Shown here: positions 24,445 to 35,000 of the stretch, piece by piece | Position numbering within the stretch: position 1 is the stretch's first letter | Layout of the letters: each line of letters begins with the position of its first letter | Virus record (IMG/VR): IMGVR_UViG_3300039308_000034 | Span: 16,752 to 80,751 of that record | DNA length: 64,000 bases | From: a virus | Strand: one strand, 5' to 3' | The notes under the pieces: generated by a model | The model's input: the letters and a program-made list of their open reading frames with translations, nothing else | Told to the model about the DNA's origin: nothing | Databases searched by the model: none | Translations under genes and position numbers: made by a program

Positions 24445-25869
24445 ATGACAGCTATTTCCAAGCTTCGCTTCTGGCAGGAACAAGCACTCAACCACTATCT
24501 CAGCCTCAATCCCAAAACCTATTTGGCTGAGGTTACCCCTGCAGGTGGGAAAACCCGCTTTGCGCTGGCGCTGGGGAAAACCCTACTCGATCGCCGCGAG
24601 ATTCGTCAGATTGTGATTGTCGTCCATACTGATCATCTGCGGTATCAATGGATTCAGGAATCCAGGAAACTGGGATGGAATCTTACAACTTATAGTGAGT
24701 ATCTGAAGAAGGTTGAACATCGTCGCAGTAGTTTTACACTGCCTATTGGAGAACTGACCGGGTTCGTACTCACTTACCAGCAACTAGAATCTCTAGCGGG
24801 ATCTCACCAATTCCAGGCAATCGTTGGAGGGAAAAACTGGTGGATGTGTATCTTGGATGAAATTCACCACGCCAGCGAACATAAATCCTGGGGGACCTCC
24901 TTGCGATCGGCATTTTTGAATGTGCATCGGCGACTCTTGCTATCTGGCACACCGTTCCGGCATGACGATGGCAAGATTCCATTCGTCAAATACAAACATA
25001 AGGTTGGGCAACCCGATTTTTATTATGGTTATGACGAAGCCTTAAAAGACGGTATCGTTGCACCCATCTTCTTCCCAACCTTTGGCGGCTCAGCGCATTG
25101 GAAGTTTGGGGATAATGAATTTAAAACTGATTTTGGCAGTCAGTTGAGCCAGATCAACGCAGCTCGCCAACTGAATACAGCACTCAACAGTCGCGATTGG
25201 GTTAAATCAATTCTCGCGGCTGCTCACGATCGCCTCAGTGAGATTCGCCAATACCAGCCGAATGCAGGGGGTCTGATCGTCACCCGTGATCAAGCTCACG
25301 CTCGATTTGTCGCCCGGATTTTGAGTCAGATTACTGGGGAAAAGCCAATTACTGTCATGTCTGACATTGACGAATCGCAGGAGCTAATCAGTCAGTTCCA
25401 ATCGAGCAATGCTCCTTGGCTGGTGTCGGTCAAGATGGTTAGCGAAGGAGTTGATATTCCCCGGCTACGGGTCGGCGTTTATGCCACCAATACACGAACT
25501 GAGTTATTTTTTCGTCAGGTTGTCGGCCGCTTGATTCGCTTGGCTGCGAATGTTGAGGACCAGAGTGTTTATCTCTATCTGCCACGACATCCACAACTGG
25601 TGAAATACGCTCAAGAAATTGCAGAACAGCGACAACACACTCTACGAGTTGTTGAACAGCGCAAGCCTGTGCAAAGTGCAGACGATCACCAATTTCTTCT
25701 TCCTGTTTCAGCTTTAGCTGCGATCGAGTCTACTTTGATGCCGGGAGGAGAATTCACTTCAGAAGAGCTGGCAAATGCTCAACGAGTCAGAGAAGCATCT
25801 GGAATGTGGGGAATTGCAATCGAAGCCGTTGCCAAAATTCTGAGAGCACAAGCCTCACTTGTGGTTTAA
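24445..25869 (+). CDS. Superfamily 2 DNA/RNA helicase
   Basis: 474 residues from ATG 24445. SF2 motifs are present in order: I TPAGGKT (Lys36), Ia VIVVHTDHLRYQW, II LDEIHHA (DExH type), III LLSGTPFR, V VKMVSEGVDIPRLRVG, and VI RQVVGRLIRL. It would unwind or remodel nucleic acids using ATP. Its compact size and motif spacing recall phage UvsW/DEAD-like helicases involved in recombination or replication. A longer in-frame start (24376) would overlap the zinc-finger gene. Confidence 0.85.
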   Translation: MTAISKLRFWQEQALNHYLSLNPKTYLAEVTPAGGKTRFALALGKTLLDRREIRQIVIVVHTDHLRYQWIQESRKLGWNLTTYSEYLKKVEHRRSSFTLPIGELTGFVLTYQQLESLAGSHQFQAIVGGKNWWMCILDEIHHASEHKSWGTSLRSAFLNVHRRLLLSGTPFRHDDGKIPFVKYKHKVGQPDFYYGYDEALKDGIVAPIFFPTFGGSAHWKFGDNEFKTDFGSQLSQINAARQLNTALNSRDWVKSILAAAHDRLSEIRQYQPNAGGLIVTRDQAHARFVARILSQITGEKPITVMSDIDESQELISQFQSSNAPWLVSVKMVSEGVDIPRLRVGVYATNTRTELFFRQVVGRLIRLAANVEDQSVYLYLPRHPQLVKYAQEIAEQRQHTLRVVEQRKPVQSADDHQFLLPVSALAAIESTLMPGGEFTSEELANAQRVREASGMWGIAIEAVAKILRAQASLVV

Positions 25870-25957
25870 GAGTAAATTACTCAAAATCCCTCTTTCCCAG
25901 CCTTTCAGCCGATCGCCGCCGACAATAGAGAAAGCTGAAAATAACCTGGATACCGCC

Positions 25958-25995
25958 AACGCACCTCTCGAACTTCGGGGGGTGCGTTGCTTTTT
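25958..25995 (+). terminator. Terminator-like hairpin immediately before the tape measure start
   Basis: AACGCACC-N15-GGTGCGTT followed by GC and five T, ending five bases before ATG 26001. It can end helicase-operon transcripts. Because it occupies the place of the ribosome site, it may also control tape measure expression. Confidence 0.7.
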
Positions 25996-26000
25996 GAGCC

Positions 26001-29000
26001 ATGACTGAAGAAAACAAGATTGAACGATACGGCATAAGCGCTGAATACTCCTTTGATGCGTCCGAAAATACGTTTGCAACGATGAAACAAGTCGTTGCGG
26101 GATTGCAGACGATCGAGGATGCGGTCAAGCAAACGAGCAGCGCAATTAAGCAGTCAGGGTTGGCGCAAAACCTGCGTCAGATGGCAAACCAGGCGGGGGG
26201 AGCAATCGGACAAGCTACCCAACAGATGCAGCAAATGGGGCAGGGCTCCAAGCAAACCGGAAATCAGCTTCAGCAGCTTGCTCAAGAATTTCGGGCACTT
26301 CGAGCTGAGAGTAAAGCGATCGATCTCAGCGAGATTGCTGACCCACAACAGTTTAAGAAAGCGGAGACCGGGCTAAATGAATACATCCGGCAGCTAGAGC
26401 AGCTCAAAAAACAGATTGACACGACCACTCCTCAAGGTCGGCAAATGGCAGCGCAGATCCAGCGCGAACAGATGGTTGCCAGTCGCCAGATCGGCAAAAT
26501 TAACCAGCAGGCACAGTCTTCTTCTCAGGATGCGGCACGCCAACTCGGTAACTTAGGCAAGGAGTTTCGAGCCCTGCGGGCAGAAGCACAAAATATTGAT
26601 TTCGGTGATCTTGATGATCCCAATCAGTTTAAGCAAGCGACTCAGCAGATTGAGAAATATATTACCGAGCTGAAGAAGCTAGAGGCACAGGTTGATAAAA
26701 CCTCACCGGAGGGTCGAACCCTGGCAGCTCAAATGCAACGATCCCAGACGATTGCCGGTAACCGACTCGACCGCGCCAACCTGGAACGACAATCAGCGAA
26801 AGCACAAGAGCGGCAAGGAATGGCAGCCGGAGTTGCCGGAGCCGGAGCTGCTGTCATGTTGCCAATGATTGGACTGGGGAAAGAAGCCATTTCCACAGTT
26901 AGCGAATTCAGCGACCAAATGATGGAGGTAAAAGCCGTCCTCGATCCGAAGGATTGGGGAATGTTGGATGCAATTCGCCAAAAGGCAAAAGATTTAGGAG
27001 CCAGCACTCGTTACTCTGCTTCAGAAGCCGCATCTGGTTTTGTACTGCTTGCTCAAGCAGGTTACGACGTTGACAAGCAGATGAAGGCGATCGACGGCAC
27101 TCTGAGTCTTGCTGCGGCTGGCAATCTACAACTGGCTCGTGCCACTGAAATTACGGTTAGCACCCTTGGTCAATTTCAGATAGATGCTACCAAGGCGACC
27201 CATGTTGCCAACGTATTAGCGAAAGCAGCGGCAATGGGTCAACTCGATGTCAATGACATGGGTGAATCCTTGAAATATGCCGGAGGTTCAGCAAAACGAG
27301 CAAACGTTAGCTTTGAGCAAACCTCCGCAATGTTAGCGCTGCTATCTGAAGGCGGACTAAAGGGTGAAATGGCAGGCAGTAACTTGGCATCCATGATGGA
27401 CTCCATTACTGCTCCCAGTAGCACTGCTTCTAAAGCCCTGAGACAACTTGGCATTATCACCAAGGATGCACGAGGAAACTTACTGCCATTCGATCGGATA
27501 TTAGGACAACTAAACAACAGGCTCAGCAAAATGGGTTCGGGTCGTCGAGCCAGTTTTGAGAGTGCCATCTTTGGGACTACTGGTGGGCGCGCAGCCTCAA
27601 TTCTGTTGCCGCGACTCAGTAAACTCGGGTCTGCAACCAGTGAGATTATGAATACTGCCGACCAGGGGATCGGGTCAGCAGCCGAGCAAGCTCAAATCAT
27701 GGAATCTGATATTGGTGGGGCTTTCCGAAGCTTGCAGTCTGCCATGCAGGGCGCGTTTATCGAAATTGGAGAACGGATTGCTCCTGCCGTTAAGGCAGCG
27801 ACGCAAGCCATTACAGGATTACTCAAAACCTTTATCAAACTTCCGGAGCCAATCAAGACTGCCATTATCTTGACGGGAGCTATTGTTACAGGACTGGCAA
27901 CGCTGGCAGTTGTACTAGGGACCGTTGGCATTGCCTTCTTTGGTTTTCAAGCGGCAATGGCTCAGGCGGCGATCGGGATGAGTGCAATGGCAGGGGCAGG
28001 AGTGCCGCTGACTGGGTTCTTTGCAACCGTAATGCAAGCTTTCTCAACGGGTGGCATCATTACTGGATTTGCTGGGTTAGGAACAAGCATTAGTACAGCT
28101 GCAGCAGCGCTGGGCGCATTCATTACAGGACCCGTTGGACTGTTGCTCGTTGCTGGAGCCGCGATCGTCGGCTTATTGGAAATCCTCACTCCTGGTTTTA
28201 ATGTCCTGGGCACTGTTGTCGGGGTGGCACTCAGTCCGATCGCTTTTACATTTGGGTTGGTCAGAGGAGCACTCCAGGGATTATGGGTTGCTCTTAAGCC
28301 TGTCGTCACTGAGTTCTCCGGCATGAGCGGAGACGGGAAATATCTCTCTGATGTGATGCAGACGATCGCCAAGGTTCTGAGCAATGTTGCCGGAGTTGGA
28401 AAAGTTGCTGGAAAGGTTCTGGGTTTTCTAGTTGGGGCTGGCATTGCCACTCCATTGAAATGGCTAATCAAAGGGTTTAAGTTTCTTATTGGGATGTTGC
28501 GCGGTGTGGGCATGGTTGCCGGGACGATCGCCGCTCCCTTTGTGTGGGCAATTCAGCAAATTGGTAGAGCATGGCAGGGCTTCGTGGACTGGTTCCAGAA
28601 AATGCCACTGGTTAAGTTTGCGCTCGATATTGCCCAGAAGTTAATTAATGCCCTAAATCATAATCCCACCGAGCGCATCCCTGAAGCTTGGGATAAAGCA
28701 GTGCAGCGAATTCAGGGGCTATTTGAATGGCTCGGACGTGCCGGACAAGCAACAGCAGAGGTTTTGTCCTACCTGCTCGACCCTTCCCGCATCTTCAAAG
28801 GCATTTTGCGTGGACTGATTACCCTGGTTCAAAATACGATTTCCACCATTCAGGACAGTGGCATCGGGCAGGTGCTCGACAAGATTGGATTTGATGCACC
28901 GATCGATGGTTTACAGGCAGGCTTAGAAAAGCTTAAAGCGATGACTGAGGACAAGCCATTACAGGTTGAAGTCATCCCCAAACTGGACAGCACGATTCAG

Positions 29001-32000
29001 TCTGTTGCAGAAACCAAACCTGTTTCTCTAGCAGTTCAGCCAGTCGTAGATAAGCCTGATCTCACCTCAGTTCAGTCCATCAAACCGAGCGCGGTTCCGA
29101 TTCAACCCACTCTGAGCAAAACTCCGGCACTGGGAATGCTGCCAACCCCAACAGCGGCTCCCACGCTCCAAACTCCTAACTTGAGCAATTTCCTGTCTGC
29201 ACTCACTACCCAACTTGAGACTGCCAAAACGATCGCCGCTCAGACCTTTGGTGAAATCAAGCAATCTTGGCTAGATAACTGGAGTTTCTTGCAACGGTCT
29301 GGCACAACCGATCTCAGCCAACTATTTGCACCAGGAATTGATACCCTCAAAGCTCAACTCTCAACTGTACGGCAAGACTTTCAGTCCTTTGCTCAAGAAA
29401 CGATCGCCGCCATTGGCAGTATGGACTGGGAAAAAGCCAAGCAATCAGCACAGAACTTTGGCACAACACTTAGTGGAGCTGCTCAAAGTGCAGGCAAGGC
29501 AATCGGTGGATTAACCCTAAGCACCATAGCCCTTGGTGTGTTTTCGCTAACTTCCCTCAGCCCGCTAGTGCTAATTCTGGGCGGCATTGGCTTGACAGCA
29601 CTCGCTATTGCAACTGATTTTTTGGGCATCCGCACCGCCATCATGGGTGTGATGAAAATGATTGGCGGACTGATCAATGTGGTCAGGGGTGCGATCGAAG
29701 TGTTTGTTGCACTACTTACCACTGCCACTAATACAGTGCAGGGCATCCTGAAAGTTTTGGATGGGATTCTGCCTGCCCTTCGGGGCGATTTCTCCCAAAT
29801 GCAAGCTGGATGGAATCAAATTACGCAAGGATTCCAGGCAGGTGCAATCGAAATCTCACAGGCATTTGGGCGAATGGGTCGCGGCATTGGGCAAGTTTTT
29901 GAAGGCGCGTTTCAAGTTGTACATGGCATTGGGGAAGGCATTTTTAGAGCAATTACTGGAACAGCACAGGCTATCAAGCTAATCTTCCAGGGCATTGGCG
30001 CAACCATTAACGGTACTGCCAAACTGATCAGTTTAATTGGAGAAGGATTTCGGGCAATTCCTAGCGTCGTTGGAGAAGTTGGGCAGAAGATTCAGGCAAA
30101 GTGGCAGGCACTCAACAGTTGGATCAGTAATCTCAATTTGGTTCCCGATCTCAGCAGCTTCAGCAAGGTGGGCGACCGAATCAGCGGAGTGCTTAGCAGT
30201 GCGAAGACCCTGATTCAGACGGGAGTTGAGCAGATTCATTCTATTTGGAACGGTCTCAAGCTGAATCTACCTCATCTTGATCTCAGTCCAATACTGGGAC
30301 TGCCCGATCGCATTCAGGGCATTGTGCAGCAAGCAGCTGGTGTTGTTCAAAGTGCAATTGCCCGGATTCAGCAAATCTGGCAAACTCTAACCTTCCATTT
30401 CCCTACGCTCGATCTCAGCCACCTAACCGCGCTGCCCAACCGCATTCAAGGCGTTGTGCAGCAAGCAACAGATGTTGTTCAAAGTGCGATTGCCCGGATT
30501 CAGCAGATCTGGCAAACTCTAACCTTCCATCTCCCTACGCTCGATCTCAGCCACCTAACCGCACTGCCCGATCGCATTCAAGGCATTATTACCACCATTC
30601 GCAGCACTTTCGATGCTGGCACAACTCAAATTCGATCGACCTGGGACACGATCAGTCACCTTGCTCTGCCAGGGCTAAAGACCGTAATCGATACAGTCAA
30701 AGGTTTGCCGCCAATCTTCGAAGGAGCGATCGAGCGGATCAAGTCGCTCTGGTCTGGGGTGGGCGACAAAATTAGTAGCGTGTTGGGGTTTGTGCGAGGC
30801 AAATCAAAACAGGTTGGAGAAGAAATTACGCATAACCTGTCTGAAAACTCTCCGGGCCCGACCTTTCAGATTCGGATGAAATGGGCAATGACCGCCGAAT
30901 CGGTGCAAGAACGAATGGTCAGCATTGCTCAACAAGCCAAACTGAGCGGACAGCAAATTGCTGATCGGGTTGTGGGTGGCTTTGAACAGATTCAGGTTGG
31001 CGCTAAGGCGAAGCTATCAGGTGTCAAGCAGCAGATTAGTTCAGCATTGAACGGTAAAGGCGTTGGAGCAGTTGGGCGCAGCTTTAGTTCAGTGGGAATG
31101 GCACTCAGCAATATTTCGCCACAGCTCGCAGCACCGCTGTTTGTGATGTCGGACTTGATCGACACTTCCCAAACGCTTTCTGAAACCTTACCTGAAGCCC
31201 AAAAATTCTTTACCGGGCTTCTCCCAAAAGTGAAAGGATTGGGTGGAGCTGTTGGCGGACTGGTGCCCAAACTGGCAGGGATGTTGAGTGGGCTAATTCC
31301 AATTTTGACCAGCCTCAGCACAACTGCAATAACTGCACTTGGGGCAGTCGTCACACCACTGCTACCGATTATTGGCACGATCGCTGCGATTGGCATCGGC
31401 GTGATTCTGCTTCGCAAAGCATGGCAGAAAAACTTTTTGGGCATTCGATCGCTTGTTGAAACCATCGGTTCTGCAATTCAATCCCTATTTGCAGGCATCC
31501 TCAAATTTGCTGATCGCTTCCTCAATCCCCTTCGGCTCATTCAAGGTCTGTTCTCTCTGATTCGCCAGGGACTGAGCGGGCTGGGTAAGTTGTTCATTCC
31601 CCTTATGGGAATTACTACGGCAATTCAGGGAGGTTGGCAAGGCTTCAAGGATTGGTTTAACAGCCTGTTCAATGGATTGCCGATTAAAGCAGCTGATGCC
31701 AGCAAGAAGGTACAGCAAGCACTCTACACACCAACCAAAAAAGTACCCCCTCCATGGGAAGCTGCGGTCCAGAAAGTTAAAGAGCAGATTGGCTCTCTCA
31801 CTGCAATGGGGCAATCGATCGACCTCCCCCAAATGACTAGCCCCACAATTCAACCCACCATTGCTCCAATTCCCACCATTACTAGCCCTACGATTCAGCC
31901 CACAATTGCCCCTGTTTCTCAGATTACAGCACCCCCTATCCTCGCTTCGACTGCTCCTGGACTTGCCACCATTCCACCTCAAATTGCCCAGATTAAAACC

Positions 32001-35000
32001 GGAATGGAAGAGCTAGGGCAGACATGGCAAGCCGAAACTGACCAGATGCAACAGCAGGGTATCGCTGCCTTTACCTCTGTCTTCAGTCCACTTGCCGATC
32101 GTGCCAAGACTGCCTTTGGGCAGCTACATCAGCGAGTCGCAGAATTCGTGGCACAGGTGCAAGCATTGATGTCCAACGTAACGCTTGATAACTTGAACGA
32201 GGGAATTCAGGGCATTGGCAAGCAGTTGAAGGCATCCGTTCAACAGGCAGGCAATAGTTTAAACGCTGCAACCCTCTCTGCAATTGCTTTCGGTGTAACC
32301 TCACTGCTTTCTCTGAGCCCAATCATTCTGATTCTGGGAGCGATCGGTTTAGGAGCACTGGCGATTGCCACAAACTTCCTGGGAGTCAGGACTGCCATTT
32401 TAGGCGTGTTCAAAATTGTTACAGGCTTGTTTAATACGGTGCGAGGTGGGTTGGAAACCATGACCGCCCTGATTACGACTGTCATTAATGCAGCCCGCAG
32501 CATGGCTCAAATCCTGGGAGGCATTCCCGCTGCTTTCCGAGGTGACCCCTCGCAGATGCAAGCCGGATTTGGTTCGCTAGTTGAGTCATTCCAAACCGGA
32601 GCCAGCCAGATCAAGCAAGCTTTCAATCGCATTGGACGCGGAGTCGGGCAAATCTTTGAAGGAGCCTACCAGGTTGTCAGCGGCATTGTTGATGGACTCA
32701 TTCGACTATTCCAGGGGTTAGGTCAAGCGATCGAGTTGGTATTTAAGGGAGCCAGTGCAATCGTTACGGGGTTGGGTAGAACATTTCAGTTAGTGGGAGA
32801 TGGGATTCAATCACTGCCGGGAATCGTGACCACTGCTGGGGATAAGCTGAAAGCAACCTGGCAGAACGTCACAGCCGCAGTTCACAACTTACCCTTCTTA
32901 CCCAATCTGCAAGATCTACAGCAGCTCCCCGATCGCGTGGCTGGCATCTTCAACATTATTAAAGAGCAAGTACAAAAAGGGATTACTCAAATCCAGTCGG
33001 CTTGGCAAAGCTGGAACCTGCATTTGCCAGAAATCAATCTAAGCAGTTTGCAGCCGGTGGTAGAACGAACCAAAGCCACTGCTCAACAAATTCTAGGATT
33101 TTTCCAGAACCTCACCTTAAGACTGCCTGAACTGAACTTGAGCAACCTGCTTAACGTACCAGAGCGCATTAGCAGCACGATCGCTCAAATTCAGGCAACC
33201 TGGACAAAGCTCAATCTCCCTTTCCCTGAAATTAAGCTGAGTGCTCTGCAAACAATCCCCGATCGCGTTCACTCGCTGATATCGCAGGTACAGAACTACT
33301 GGAATAGTCTGGCTCTCAAATTTCCTTTACCTGACCTGAGCAGTCTGGAAGGAGTCAGCGATCGAGTACGTGGGGTCATCAGCGCAACTCAAGAGGTAAT
33401 CGCAGCCGGAATTGCTCAGATCCGATCGATCTGGCAAACCCTTACCACGCTCGATGATGTGCCAATCCTGCAAGGATTCGTTGATTTTGCCAAAACCCTT
33501 CCCGACATTTTTCAGGCAGCGATCGAGCAAATTAAGTCGCTGTGGGGTGGTTTGGGTGACAAGGTAAAAAACGTATTCGGCTTCATGCGCGGCAAGTCGA
33601 AAGAAACCGGGCAGGAGATGATTAGCAACCTTGCTGAAAACTCTCCGGGTCCGACATTTCAGATTCGCCAAAAGTGGCAGATGACCGCCGAACGGATTCA
33701 GGCGTATTTGTCAGGTGTTGCCGAACATGCCCAAGTCACAGGTCAGCAGATTGCAACTCAAATTACTGCCGGAACCCAGCAAGCCGCGACCGCTGCCAAA
33801 ACAAAATTAGGCGCGATCGGGCAAAGCCTGAATCAGGCATTGGGCGGCAAGGGTGTTTACGCAATGGGACGCAGCTTCAGTTCAGTCGGCATGGTATTGA
33901 GCAACTTTGCACCTCAAGCTGCCGCTCCGCTGTTCATGCTGTCTGATCTAGTCGATACATCGCAGACTCTCTCCGAAACACTGCCTGAAACTCAAAAGTT
34001 CTTTACTGGGCTATTGCCCAAGGTGAAGGGACTGGGGGGAGCTGTTGGCGGACTGTTACCCAAATTAGGGGGACTGGTCAGTGGCATAATTCCGCTCTTT
34101 GGTAGCTTGGGCACTGCTGCGACAACCGCGCTGGCTGCAATTGCGGGTCCACTGTTGCCGATTATTGCCGGGATTGCTGCGGTGATTGCAGTGGGCTATT
34201 TGCTATACCAGGCATTCAAACAAAACTTCCTTGGCATTCGATCGCTCGTGCAGGGTGTTGGTAAAGCCTTGACAGGCACATTCAAGCTCATTGGGGCGGT
34301 CGTTCAGGGAATTGCTGATTTGATTGGCAATACGTTTGGTGCAGCGATTCAAACGGTAGTGCGAGTTGCCAGTTCAATCGGCTCTTTCCTAATTGCTCCC
34401 TTTGTTGCTGCTAAAAACCAGATTCAGAGTGCATGGCAAGGATTTCAGCAATGGTTTAGCGGACTGATGGGCGGCTTGCCTAATCTGGCTGCCGAAGCAG
34501 GCAAGCGGATTATTGGCTTCTTGAATCACAATCCAACCATCGTGATTCCTGACTCCTGGGAAGGCGCGGTTCAACGCATCAGTGGTGATCTCTCAACGTT
34601 ACCTGGAGTAGCGCAGGATGTGGGTCAGCAAATGGTAGGAGCAATTCAGCCCGATACCATTCCGAATCAACTCAGTGACTCGATCGGTGCATTTGGCGAA
34701 ACTGCCTCAACTGTAGCTGGGCAAGTCAGCAATGGCTTTAAAGGCATGACCCTGGCATCAGTCGCTTTTGGTGTTTCCTCGCTCACCTCCCTTGCCCCGA
34801 TCGCGCTGATCATGGCTGGCATTGCTTTAGCAGCTCTGGCAGTTGCAACGAATTTCCTCGGCATTCGCACCATTCTCGGCGGACTATGGCGCGTCATTCA
34901 GGGAGTGGTAGAGATTGCAGTCTCTGGGTTTAAGGCAGTTTTACAGGTCCTCAAAGGACTGTTCCAGATTCTGGGCAGCGTTCCGGCAGCCCTGATGGGT

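Noticed and set aside
24445-25869. Type I restriction or defence helicase
   Set aside because: No methylase, specificity or nuclease partner lies next to it. Motifs fit a stand-alone SF2 helicase.
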